64,000 nucleotides of DNA from Gorsachius magnificus (taxonomy: Eukaryota > Chordata > Aves > Pelecaniformes > Ardeidae), in contig CM067082.1 in NCBI GenBank assembly GCA_034008185.1, positions 12,384,984-12,448,983 of the forward strand. Direction: 5' to 3'. The translations under genes were made by a program, and so were the position numbers. This document shows, one piece after another, positions 26,301 to 36,215 of this stretch. Every line of letters begins with the position of its first letter. The stretch's first letter is position 1. Below the pieces are notes generated by a model that made no database searches, had not been told where the DNA came from, and worked only from the letters and a program-made list of their open reading frames with translations.

Positions 26301-27370
26301 ATGTGAATGACAAGCAATATTTTTTGCATCTCTGTAGTTTATTTTTTCCTGGCTCTTTTGCTCTTGCTTGATGGCAGGCTGTCCACCTCTGCTGGGATAC
26401 AGTTATTTCCCACTACAATCAGTTCTAATATCATGGAGTATTATTATAAATTGAGACAGAAAATGGGGTACAGGAGAAAGTAAACATGCACAACACAGGA
26501 AAAGGCAAAGTCCTGCAGCTCCTCAGTCCCAGGAAACTCCTGTGAACTTACACAGAGGAAGAAGGCCTGAGGAAGAACTCAAGTCCTCGTCACGCTTTCA
26601 AAGCCTTGCAAAGAAAGCATATATTTGCTTCCTCCAGAAGGACAGTTGGTCTTCTCTGCTGTATGACCACTTTGGTGGAGGAACAAAGATCATCCCCAAA
26701 TAACAATGTGTAACACCCAAGTTTGGAAGGTCCTGGAGAGCTGAGGGACACATCAAACACACAGAGTTATCTGGAAAGTTAATACAGCTTTTGCTGGGAA
26801 TTCCTGACTGCAAACTTACCCACAACAGGCTCCTAATGAGTCTCTTTCTGGACAGAAATTATATAGGTCATTATAGATGCTCATGTGAATTTGAGGAAAA
26901 AATTTAGTTGAAGTGAGAGTACCCACTGCCAGCATCAGGGCAAGTGAAGACCCTCATGCTGACATGACGTCAGGGAGCCTGGGGAGTGGGAAATGAAACT
27001 TTGATTAAGATCAGTGTCTCCAAGTGGTTCAGATTCGCTGAGGCTGAGAAGCCAGAGCTGTAAGGTAAGTTTAACAACACAGTGCACGTTCCCAGAAATG
27101 CCTGTCAAGTCATAGATACTCAGCAGTACTTGTAGGCTTCAAATAAAAATAGCTATTCCCCAGTGACACAGAGCATCTATTCCCCAGTTCTCTGAAACCC
27201 AACCACCATAAAAGGTAAACAAATGACACTGCAGATGAAACTGCAAAACGTGTTATGTTATTTAACATCGACCTTTCCATATAATTAAGGGAGCACAATT
27301 ACTTAAACATGCTTGTGATGTAAACAACCATGCAAATTGCATTTCTAACTACTTTGACTGTACCCACAGC

Positions 27371-27450
27371 ATAATTAGAAGTAGCAATTTATTACTCAAT
27401 GTAATAATTAGAAGTAATTAACTACTAGAAGTAATTAGAAATAGTAATTC
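27371..27450 (+). repeat. Imperfect ATAATTAGAAGTA tandem repeat
   Basis: ATAATTAGAAGTA occurs at 27,371-27,383 and 27,404-27,416 (33 bp apart), followed by two degenerate copies (TAGAAGTAATTAGAAATAGTA) to about 27,445. Similar CAATTTATTACTCAATGTAA and TAATTCATTTCTTAATGCAA blocks follow, so the larger module also looks duplicated. The tract is dense in TAATTA homeodomain-type cores. Confidence 0.7.
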
Positions 27451-27479
27451 ATTTCTTAATGCAATGAGCTGTTTTTGCA

Positions 27480-27510
27480 GCATGCGTGTGCACGCATGTG
27501 TGTGCGCGCA
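27480..27510 (+). repeat. 31-nt perfect alternating purine-pyrimidine tract
   Basis: Every base from G27,480 to A27,510 alternates purine and pyrimidine (GCATGCGTGTGCACGCATGT followed by GTGTGCGCGCA). It includes palindromic cores GCATGC, GTGCAC and GCGCGC. Such tracts can adopt Z-DNA under negative supercoiling. The CpG content is unusual for this AT-rich neighbourhood. Confidence 0.9.
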
Positions 27511-29561
27511 GACACAAATACCTAACAGTGGATAACTACTTCAAAAATGCATTTATTCAGGGATTCTGAGTCTGCCTTTTATGGAAATTATCTAGTGTAT
27601 TAGGAAGATTGATCATAACTCTGTGCTAAGTATCTCCAGGCATTATTTGTTCAAGAAGCAAGTATCCTTCAGCCAATATGTTGGGTTTTTTTCTTTCTAA
27701 GGTCAAGTAGTGGATGGACAGCTTCCATGAAAAAAACAGTAACCATAACCAGATCCAAGATGATTTGCATTTTTTCATTTGCTTACAACTCTTCATGGAA
27801 GAGGGTACCAGTACAGGACAAGCATGGGTAAGAGGAAAATAAGAAATCTACCCAAGAGATCTAGTGAAAATGTGTTTTGCTTTTTGAAGACATTCAAAAG
27901 GGAATGGATCAACTCTTTGCATCAAGTATCCCACTTCCTACCTCTAGCTGGTTGCAAACCCTAGGAGCATACAGCAAGGAGCACCAATCAGCATTGCAGG
28001 AGGCAAAAGGGGGACCCACAGTTGTTTGTTAGGGACACCAAATGAAAGGCAAACGCTGTGTCAAGAGCAAGAAACATTGGGCCAGTCCCAATCCAAGGAA
28101 CATTGAGACTAGAGAATTAACAGTTATGTTTGTTGTATCTATTCTTGATTTAGTATACTGCCTCCCTGAAGATCTTTTGGTCTTCAAAAAAACTTTGTTG
28201 GTTGTCCAGGGTGACGCGGGTTAAAACCATGCATTCAAAACACCTCCTCTCTCTCCTACTTCCTTCGGCATAGAAACGCTACCATCAATGGCCTGGGAAA
28301 GCTGCAGGAATCTGCAGCAGTGGACAATCAGTGGAGACTTCCTAGGCTCTCTACAGTCTGTTTGCAAACTACACTACTGCCACCTAATCTGAAGTCCTCC
28401 CATTCTCCTTCACCAAGCTGCTGGTGAATGTTCATACCTTGGTCTGAATCCATCAGTTAGCTTTTTTCTTGAACAAGCTTCACCCACAATGCAAATGTTA
28501 CCAAAAGTGTCCAAAGATTCATCTGTTCACTTGTCTGTTGCTCTAGCTCCATTTTTCAGCCAACAAGTCTTGTCTTCTTACCTTTTAAACACCTTTCCTA
28601 AAGCCGATTCTCCCCCTTCATTTCTTACTGGCCAAAGCTGGCTGATGTTATTGAAGATACTTCTGGAAGACGAACAAAGCCATTTTCACTGGCCCTAGTT
28701 TTCTACAGAAAATACACCCAAGGCAGGTGATTATGATTTCTCCCCCAGAGCTTCATAGCTTTGAAACTGTGCAATATCTGTAAATGATGTTTAAAGGTAT
28801 TCAACTGGAATATGCCATAAAATGGTAAGGAAGTGTTTAACTGCAGGAATGCAGCTGCGTGGAGTACCATAGTTTTAAGCCAAAGGGATCCCAGAGAGGG
28901 GAACTCACAGTCATTCTCCCTGTTAAAATCACTTTCCTCCTCATCTCTTTGTGATGCAGCATTTTTCCCAAGAATTAATACCCAAAGTTTCACCCCCAAT
29001 ACAACCTTTTTAACATGACTTGGCTTTCATTCCACCACACCAATTAATCCAGCTCAGTGTGCTGTGAAGTTAGGGAACAAGCCATCAGGTAAATTACAAC
29101 TGTGAAAGGAGAAAGGGAAATCCACCAAATTAAAAAGAAAAGCAAAACCAAATCTCCTTTACATTTAAAATACAAATTAAAACTACCATAGCAGAACTGG
29201 AAGTCCATTTCCTGATCGCCAAGTCTTTGGCTTCCGTCTGATGTTTGGGCACTTGTGATAATCAATCATCTTGCCTGAAATTCCCGAGAGAAGAAAGAAA
29301 AGCAGTTAGAAGAGACTTCTTTACCATACTCCTCTTCTTGTTTAACTATAACCATGGTCATTATTGCTGAGGTGTGGTGCAGCACAAGAAAAGAGAGATT
29401 TCAGTATTGTCCATTGATTTTGTTATTATCGTTATACTTGATTTCATTTTAGTCATTGTACTTTCACTGTAATTACTGGCAACGGGAGAAAATTAACAGT
29501 TTTGCCAAAGAACTGTTCCTGAATCAGGGAACTTCTCCACTCTAAAAGGATTGTGGCCCAA

Positions 29562-29885
29562 GGATAAGTCCACATTGGAGAAGGCACACCTTGAAGCATC
29601 TGTGGCTGTGGATAAGTCCGTGCTGGAGCACCTCAGAGCATGTGGTCATGGATAAGCCCAGGACAGAGCAGGGTAAGCACGACAGCCATGGATAAGGCCA
29701 TGCTGGAGCAGGTCTATCTCTGAAGGCAGGCCAAAGGCCAAAGCAACTGCAGCTGTGGATAACTATGCCACAGCAGGTATACCCCTGGAGAGGCTGTGCC
29801 TCATAGATAAAGCTCCACTTGGAGCAGGTACAGCCTTAAGGAACTGGAGTCTGTGGGTAAGTCCAAGCCAGGGCAGGGGCAAGGG
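29562..29885 (+). repeat. Degenerate tandem repeat in the ERV internal region, 7 units
   Basis: Units open with GGATAAG or a variant at 29,562, 29,610, 29,650, 29,690, 29,757, 29,804 and 29,854 (spacing 40-67 bp). Most continue as ...CC--GCTGGAGCAGG. The array is non-coding and lies about 470 bp upstream of the LTR. Its core resembles the minisatellite in the family C LTR. Confidence 0.8.
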
Positions 29886-30336
29886 GAGGAGTTCATTGCA
29901 ATGTTAAACCCAACGTGACCAGGGGTGGACATTGTAATGGATATACCTTTAAATTGTTGTAACCCATTATCTGAGTTGCATGTTACAGGAATTACTATAG
30001 CAGGAACCACCTGAACCAATGGAGGACAAGCCTTACAAGAAGGCAAGTTCAGCAGTTACCTGACGTGAGCCACCTTTGGTACCCAGTAGCTGCACACAAC
30101 ACACCACCTCTACTGTCCTGAGTGACCACCATAAGAGATGGATCCCAAAGTCATGGACTAAATGAACTCAATGGACATTTTGTGGACATTTCTGGACACT
30201 TTACAGATATTTTACAGGAGTGGACCACAGACTGAGGGAATGATATCTCTGTATTGTATCAAAGGATGGGAAGGGGGCTGGTGGTTAATAAGGATGTATT
30301 GGATAGTGTGGGATCTGAGCATGACATAAATGATAC

Positions 30337-30354
30337 GGAATAAGGGGTGGAGAA
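30337..30354 (+). promoter_or_regulatory. Polypurine tract of the ERVL-like provirus
   Basis: GGAATAAGGGGTGGAGAA abuts the first base of the LTR. A purine-rich run at exactly this position is where retroviral plus-strand DNA synthesis is primed. It supports reading 30,355 as the LTR start and the LTR as the 3' copy. Confidence 0.8.
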
Positions 30355-30911
30355 TGTGCTGGGTTTGGCTGGGCTAGAGTTAGTTTTCTTCCTAGTAGCT
30401 GGTATAGTGCTGGTTTGGATTTAGTATGAAAATAATGTTCATAACACACTGATGTTTTAGTTGTTGCTAAGTAGATCTTACACTAGGGGGCCTTTTTTTT
30501 TTTTCAGTTTCTCATGCTCTGCCAGGTGCACAAGAAGCTGGGAGGGGGCACAGCCAGGACAGCTGACCCCAACTGGCCAAAGAGGTATTCCATATCATAT
30601 GACGTCGTGTTCAGTATATAAACTGGGGGGGGGTTGGCCAGGGAACAACGACTACTGCCTGGGGACAGGCTGGGCATCTGTCAGTGGGTAGTGAGAAATT
30701 GCATTGCACATCACTTGTTTTGTATATTCTATTATTATTATTAATGCTCTATTATTATTATTAACTTCCTCTACTGTTTTATTAAACTGTCTTCATCTCA
30801 GCCCGCGGGTTTTACTTTATTTTCCGATTCTCTCCTCCATCCCACTGAGGGAAGGGGGGAGTGAGCGAGTGGCTGTGTGGTGTTAGCTGCCTGCCAGGTT
30901 AAACCACAACA
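30355..30911 (+). mobile_element. 3' LTR, ERVL-type avian endogenous retrovirus (family A)
   Basis: A 557-bp LTR starting TGTGCTGGGTTTGGCTGGGC and ending ACCACAACA. It keeps a recognisable promoter: TGACGTCG at 30,600-30,607 (one base off the CRE palindrome) and TATATAAA at 30,615-30,622. The polyadenylation signal ATTAAA is at 30,781-30,786. Two ATTATTATTATTAA runs lie at 30,731-30,763. It is the same family as the solo LTR at 7,249-7,821. With no 5' LTR present, a target-site duplication cannot be tested. Confidence 0.93.
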
Positions 30912-32759
30912 CTCAGTCAGAGGAAGAACATGATATTCACTGAAAGGTCATCCTGAACCGAAGCCACAGGTATGGCTGTCACTAAAACTGAGAGCTGGAA
31001 TCTGTTGCCAGATAGCAGGTGAATAAGTGTATGGAAGAGTCATTGCTCAAGTCCTAGTGGCACTGACAGTTTCCAACAAGGATCAAGGCACCATTATCCT
31101 AAATGCAGTAAGAACAGACAATTCTTAATTCCCTACCTACAGAAACCCAGACTTAGGCTTGTTCTTGCTTTCCTTGATCGTTTATACTTGTCTCCTAAAG
31201 GAATCTCTTAAAGTCCCACATCTTTCTGCAAAACCCCTTGCCTCCACATGTGCCGTGAATCTGCAGTCAAGTTTGTATGTCCTTTAACATGGAGAAGGAA
31301 GGCACATGCCAGGAGACATAAAAACCATGTCACCTACTGGCACTTCCCTTTAGTTCTTGCTAAAGACCTCTCGGAGGCAAAATATGAATTTTATAGCCCA
31401 GAGAAGGGGAGACTATAGATAGCATTAGGCTACCTCTGCACTCTGCAGACCAGGGGGTTACTCCAGATACCTGAATGTCTTCTAATGTACCAGCAGCATG
31501 CTTCAAGGCTTGTGTCAGTTTTAGCAACGTGTCAGAGTTGCCTTCCAGAGAATTTTTCCCTCTCTTGAGATTCATCTATTCCCAACTCAGGGTTCTAAGG
31601 GCACTCAAAAAGCAATCTATCTCAGCTAGATTTTAACTTTTAGGCCATTTATCTGGTCTAACCAGAGCAAGAGAGAAATTTCACCCCCAGCTTGGTAATT
31701 TCTAGATCTCACAGCTGATATAGTAAGAGGAATGGATGGTAGAACAGCAGTCAGCCATTGTCCACACCTGTGCATGTAAATAGGAATCTGAAATTTCAGC
31801 AGTGGCTTCAATTTATGTCAGTGATGCTGTCAGTACCACGGAAAGGATTTTTCATTCTTTTCTGGAATAGTGAGGTCAAAGGAAGACAGACTTTGGCCAA
31901 AGGCTTTCGTCAGCATGAGTTGTGAAATTGCCTCTTTGTGCAGTAAGCGTGACGTACCGCAGGACTGCAACCACTCTGAAAACCAGCTAGTTCACCCCAC
32001 TTCTTATCTTAGTGGCAAAGTGTAAGAAAGTGCAAAGGACTACTAAAAGCCTACATGCTCCTTGAGTCTTTGGTGTTGTTTAAGCAAAGGACAAGCATCA
32101 TTTCTGTGTGAAAGGGTTTCCAAGCACTCAAGACACTGGATTCCCACAGCAAGTCCGAAAGAGCTGGACAAATCTCACTTGTGCAGTTGAATACTCTCTT
32201 ACGGTGCACAGGCCCCAAACTAACCCTCCAAACCCAAATGCATTGCATGCTAACACAACAGGGAAAATGATTTTATGATCTCTACTGGGTAAACAAGGAA
32301 ACAACTGCTGGTAAAACCAGACTGATTTCTCTCTTCATTCTCTACCTTTGCTTGAATTTTCACCTTATCAGCTAGATGGAGTTAAACAACTATATTTCTA
32401 ACACATTTTGCCCATATTTTTTTTTCCTTCATTTATATTTTCTTTTCGAATCCTTGCCTGCGTACAGCTAAAAAAATTAATTTTTAAAATAATGTATATT
32501 CTGCCCACACACGCATAAAGAATGTATCAGCTAAAGTGAGTAAATGCATTTTATTCCAAAAACACATCCAAAATGTATTAAAGCCTACAAATTTTTTATT
32601 GGTTTATAGCAAAAATCTAATACAGTCTTTGATTTATTCAAACCAGGCTTTGTGTTTTGGAATAGGACACAAAGAAAGGCTCCTCCTCACAGTTCAGACC
32701 AGCATAAAAGTTCTCAGGTATGGTGATCACATGCTACAAGGCACATTCTCCAGCAGGTG
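30912..32759. other. Unique non-coding DNA, no gene seen
   Basis: No open frame of note and no recognised repeat. The first bases follow directly on the LTR terminus. The junction with the CR1 that starts near 32,760 is approximate. Confidence 0.55.
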
Positions 32760-33279
32760 TGGGAGCATCTGTCCCTGCCATGGTGGAGGTGTCAACCCAG
32801 ACAGAGCTTCGGGTGGTGAACACAGCCCTGGAAGTCCTTGGCTGCAGGGAGTGCCTGACACCTCTCCCTGAGGCTGGGGGAGATGGTCTTCTTCCCCTCT
32901 GTGCTGTTGTTGCAGAGTTGTGCCACCAAGTGGAGGAGTTATAGGAAGGAGTCATCAGAGATTATGACAGAGGATCAGGATCTTCTCAGAGACCTTGTGG
33001 CTTCAAGAGTCCCAGACCCCAATTGCAGTGGAGACACAGGTAGATTCTGTCCCTAGCAGGACGGTAAGTGCAAACTCCAAGGTGGGTGAAGGCTGAAAAC
33101 TGGTGACTTCTGGCACCAAGAAGAAGGCTTCTGCTCTACCACCTGAAGGCTTGCAACTATGGAATAAATTCATGTCCTTGAAGCTGAGCAATATTGTGGG
33201 TGAATCACTGCTGTGAGGGACAGAAGACCCATCTGCTAACCTGACCTGTCATCTAGAGAAATTTTATTCTTTCCAAGGC

Positions 33280-33640
33280 CTGGATCTGAGATGTTGTGGA
33301 GAGACTTCCAAAGTTTGTCCAACCCTCTGACTGTTACACCCTGTTTTTCTTCCACAAAGGCACCAATGATAGTCTAATATGACTACAGAGCTGTGGGGAC
33401 AAAAGTCAGGGGTATGGCAGTCCTGGTGGTGTTCTCGTCAACTTTGCCAGTGAGGGGAACGGGTGTGAGGAGAGGGGACTAATATTGTGTGTCAACAACT
33501 GTTTTCAGAGCTGATGTTGGCAAAAGTAATTCAGCTTCTACTGTCATGGGACCCTGTTTGAGGACCATCATCTGCCTGGGAGACATGGGGTTCACCTCAC
33601 TAAATGGGGTATAGGTGTCTTTTTCTACGCTTTTAAAAAG
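33280..33640 (+). pseudogene. CR1 ORF1 esterase-like domain relic
   Basis: CR1 and L2 ORF1 proteins carry an SGNH-hydrolase-type esterase domain. Here two of its recognisable blocks survive in broken frames: a GTND block within FHKGTNDS (near 33,350-33,375) and the C-terminal HGVHLTKWG block (near 33,590-33,615). The latter corresponds to the Asp-x-x-His region of the fold, with His retained and the Asp-equivalent position changed. Stops and frameshifts lie between them, so no protein can be made. Confidence 0.65.
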
Positions 33641-33654
33641 GGTCAAAAGAAGGA

Positions 33655-34270
33655 CCCTGGGAAATACCAACCTGTCAGCCTCACCTCTGTGCCTGAGAAG
33701 GTCATGGAACAGATCCTCCTAGAAGCTATGCTAAGGCACATGGAAGACAGGGAGGTGGTTCGAGACAGCCAGCATGGCTTCACCAAAGGCAAGTCCTGCC
33801 TCACCAACCTAATGGCCTTCTATGATGGCGTGACTACATCAAAGGACAAGGGAAGAGCTACAGATGTCCTCTATCTGGACTTCTGCAAGGCCTTTGGTAT
33901 GGTCCCCCACAACATCCTTCTCTCTAAATTGGAGAGAGATGGATTTGATGGGTGGATGGTTCTGTGGATGAGGAATTGGTTGGATGGTTGGATCCGGAGG
34001 GTAGTGGTCAATGGCTCAATGTCAGATGGAGATCAGTGACAAGTGGTGTCCCTCAGGGGTCCATACTGGGACCAGTACTGTTTAATATCCTCATCAGTAA
34101 CATAGACAGTGGGATCGAGAACACCCTCAGCAAGTTTACAAATGATGCCAAGCAAAGTGGTACGGTTGACACGCCTGAGGGAGAGGATGCCATCCAGAGG
34201 GACCTGGACAGTCTTAAGAAGTGGGCCTGTGTGAAGGCCTGTTCAACCAGGCCAAGTGCAAGGTCCTGAA
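33655..34270 (+). pseudogene. CR1 ORF2 reverse transcriptase relic, catalytic motif mutated
   Basis: The relic spans the palm of a CR1 reverse transcriptase. Blocks in order are [10 protein letters not shown], motif A YLDFCKAF (Asp kept), [27 protein letters not shown], and motif C, which reads FTND (34,135-34,146) where the family has FADD. Loss of one catalytic aspartate alone would abolish polymerisation. The frame is also broken: a one-base shift near 34,020-34,026 separates the first frame (33,689-34,039) from the second (33,952-34,269), and the reading is lost again near 34,230. The fingers region and the endonuclease are deleted upstream. Confidence 0.92.
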
Positions 34271-34383
34271 CCTGGGTCAGGTCCACCCCTGGTATCAATA
34301 CAGGCTGGGGCATGAAGGGATTGAGAGCAGCCCTGCTGAGAGGGACTTGAAGGTAGTGGTGGATGAAAAGCTGGACATGAGCT

Positions 34384-35044
34384 TGTAACCAAAATAACAA
34401 TAAAATTGTTATGTATCTTAGTCTTTAGCACTAGCGTGATGGGATCGAATCAGTTAACCACGAATGCAACTACGAATGCTGCTATGTTCCTCTGCACAGC
34501 CCTACCCAGCTGGAGACTAGGTCCAGGGACAATGAATATAGCATATCATGTCTATGACCTGTAGTCTTAAGGTAATTATTAATATAACTGAAACTATAGA
34601 CAATGTGCACCTGTCAAAGAAAGAAGATGGAAAGTAGTTTCATGTAGTGGACTGAGAAAACTGGCTAGGACTACCAAGACTGGGAGCCAAGTAGGTAAGA
34701 GGTAATTCCAGCACGGGGAGATCGCGACCACCAACTCACTGACCACCTACCCAAATGATACCACCTACTCAAAAGGGAACAATAGAAGTGAACAACTGAG
34801 TCTGCACAGTAATTTACACAGGAAGTGAGAGAATTTGTACCAATCATTAGAGAGAATGTTATTGATTATGTATGAATGTAATGAATATGTATATATTTGA
34901 TTTATATAAGCTGATTGAAATAAGAGCAAAGCATGCACATTTGGTGGAGTGATGCCCCGTGCATCCGACACCATGAATAAAGAATGCCTGCCTTTTAACA
35001 CTGCATTGGTGTTATGAGGTTTATTCTTCCCAATTTCGGTGACA
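34384..35044 (+). mobile_element. Solo LTR, class I (ERV1-type) avian endogenous retrovirus, nested in CR1
   Basis: A 661-bp LTR starting TGTAACCAAAATAACA and ending TTTCGGTGACA. It is flanked by AGCT on both sides (34,380-34,383 and 35,045-35,048), a 4-bp target-site duplication of the size usual for class I, gammaretrovirus-like integrases. Removing it together with one AGCT rejoins the CR1 reading ...AAGCTGGACATGAGCT|GGCAATGTGCGC. Visible signals are TATATAA at 34,903-34,909 and AATAAA at 34,976-34,981, followed by a U5-like GAATGCCTGCC...TTATTCTTCCCAATTTCGG end. No internal region remains. It is unrelated in sequence to the four ERVL-type LTRs. Confidence 0.92.
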
Positions 35045-35726
35045 AGCTGGCAATGTGCGCTCGCAGCCCAGAAGACCAACCATATCCTGGGCTGCATCAA
35101 AAGCAGCGTAGCCAGCAGGTCGAGGGAGGGGATTCTGCCCTTCTACTCCACTCTGGTGAGACCCTACCTGCAGTGCTGCATCCAGGTCTGGAGCCTTCAG
35201 CACAGGAAAGACATGGAACTGTTGGAGCAGGTCCAGAGGAGGCCACAAAAATGATCCGAGGGCTGGAGCACCTCTCCTATGATGACAGGCTGAAAGAGTT
35301 GGGGTTGTTCAGCCTGGAGAAGAGAAGGCTGCGGGAAGACCTGATTGCAGCCTTCCAGTACCTAAAGGGGGCCTATAGGAAAGAGAGGAAGGGACTCTTT
35401 ATTGGGGAGTGTAGCAATAGGACAAGGGGTAATGATTTCAAACTAAAAGAAGTAGATTCAGACTAGATGTAAGGAAGGAATTTTTTATGATGAGGGTGGT
35501 AAAACACTGGACCAGGTTGCCCAGCGAGGTGGTAGGTGTCCCATCCCTGGAAACATTCAAGGTCAGGTTGGATGGGGCTCTGAGCAACCTGATCTGGTTA
35601 GCGGTGTCCCTGCTCACTGCAGGGGGGTTGGACTAGATGACCTCTAGGGGTCCCTTCCAATCCAAACTATTCTACAATTCTATGATTCTATATTCTATGA
35701 TTCTATATTCTATGATTCTATGATTC
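35045..35726 (+). mobile_element. CR1 LINE, 3' section (ORF2 C-terminus, 3' UTR, tail)
   Basis: This continues the CR1 interrupted at 34,383. The frame from 35,039 gives [20 protein letters not shown] and LLEQVQRR. A one-base deletion near 35,238-35,245 then shifts to the frame giving [20 protein letters not shown] and [11 protein letters not shown], which ends prematurely at 35,466. The 3' UTR (GGTTGGATGGGGCTCTGAGC, GGTTGGACTAGATGACCTCT) matches the copy broken by the LTR at 7.2-7.9 kb. The tail is unusually long, from about 35,673 to 35,726, with a repeated 15-bp module TATTCTATGATTCTA. Confidence 0.95.
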
Positions 35727-36215
35727 ACTTTGCCAGCAGGAGAGCTGACCTGGCAAGAGCAGCTTTAAACTAGGAATAACTGGGGAAAGAGAGAGTTTCC
35801 AGCAGCCCTGTGAGGGATTGATGGACAGGGTTGGCAAGTAAAGGGCCTGGGGTGATATTAACAAAAAAGAAGACAAAAATCAACAAAACAGTGCTTAAGT
35901 GGGGTCACCTCAAACATTTGCATGTAAGCAAGGAAGTGTCAGCAAGGCATGAGTATGGGAAAAAAACAGACCCTTTTGGTGCAAAAGGGAGTTTCCCTCT
36001 GCACATCAGCAGCTTTTATACTGTGAGGGTGACCAAGCACAGGAAGAGGTTTCCTAGGGAGGCAATGGAATCTTCCTTCTTGGAGATATTCAAAAGACAT
36101 CTGGACATAGTCATGGGCAACTGGCTCTGCGTGGCCCTGCTTGAGAAGGAGGGGTTAGAGCAAATGACCTCCAGAGGTCCCTTCCAACCTCAACCATTCT
36201 GTGACTGTGAGTCAT
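35727..36215 (+). mobile_element. Second CR1 LINE, internally deleted
   Basis: Directly after the previous CR1 tail comes a stretch (CAGCTTTAAACTAGGAATAA region) resembling the CR1 segment between ORF1 and ORF2. Then, after little-matching sequence (35,860-35,985), a CR1 3' end follows: CCCTCTGCACATCAGCAGCT, ACTGTGAGGGTGACCAAGCA, GAGATATTCAAAAGACATCT, and the tail AACCATTCTGTGACTGTGA. The ATTCTGTG-type tail and UTR differ from the preceding copy, so it is a separate insertion or a chimera rather than a duplication. The 156-codon frame 35,831-36,301 is mostly fortuitous. Confidence 0.8.

Larger units (their letters stand above)
19956..29379. other. Mostly unique non-coding DNA, no gene seen
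   Basis: Apart from the MIR-like SINE and the repeats near 27.4 kb listed separately, nothing was recognised. AT-rich stretches with clustered TAAT/ATTA cores lie at 20,390-20,690 and 24,040-24,200. They have the look of vertebrate conserved non-coding elements, but conservation cannot be judged from one sequence. Open frames stay at or below 130 codons and match no family I know. Confidence 0.55.
29380..30354 (+). mobile_element. ERVL-like provirus, 3' end of internal region (non-coding, decayed)
   Basis: This joins directly to the LTR at 30,355 and ends in a purine-rich tract, so it is read as the 3' internal part of an endogenous retrovirus. Recognisable blocks are the tandem repeats (29,562-29,885), a stretch with repeated ATGGACATTTTGTGGACATT-like words (30,170-30,220), and GGTGGTTAATAAGGATGTAT...GATACGGAATAAGGGGTGGA just before the LTR. 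No gag, pol or env frame survives, and no 5' LTR is found upstream. The provirus is therefore truncated on the left, where the boundary is uncertain. Confidence 0.75.
32760..34383 (+). mobile_element. Long, internally deleted CR1 LINE, 5' section (split by LTR)
   Basis: One of the few CR1 copies here that reaches into ORF1. At about 32,784-32,944 a short frame carries VSTQTELRVVNTALEVLGC, a block typical of the avian CR1 ORF1 leader region. An esterase relic and a reverse transcriptase relic follow (listed separately). The endonuclease and N-terminal reverse transcriptase are missing between about 33,640 and 33,655, so the element is internally deleted. At 34,383 an LTR interrupts it; the CR1 resumes at 35,045. 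The 5' boundary is approximate. Confidence 0.88.

Noticed and set aside
29562..29885. Regularly spaced repeats that might suggest a CRISPR array
   Set aside because: Units drift in sequence, spacing varies from 40 to 67 bp, and the array lies inside an avian ERV; CRISPR arrays do not occur in vertebrate genomes.
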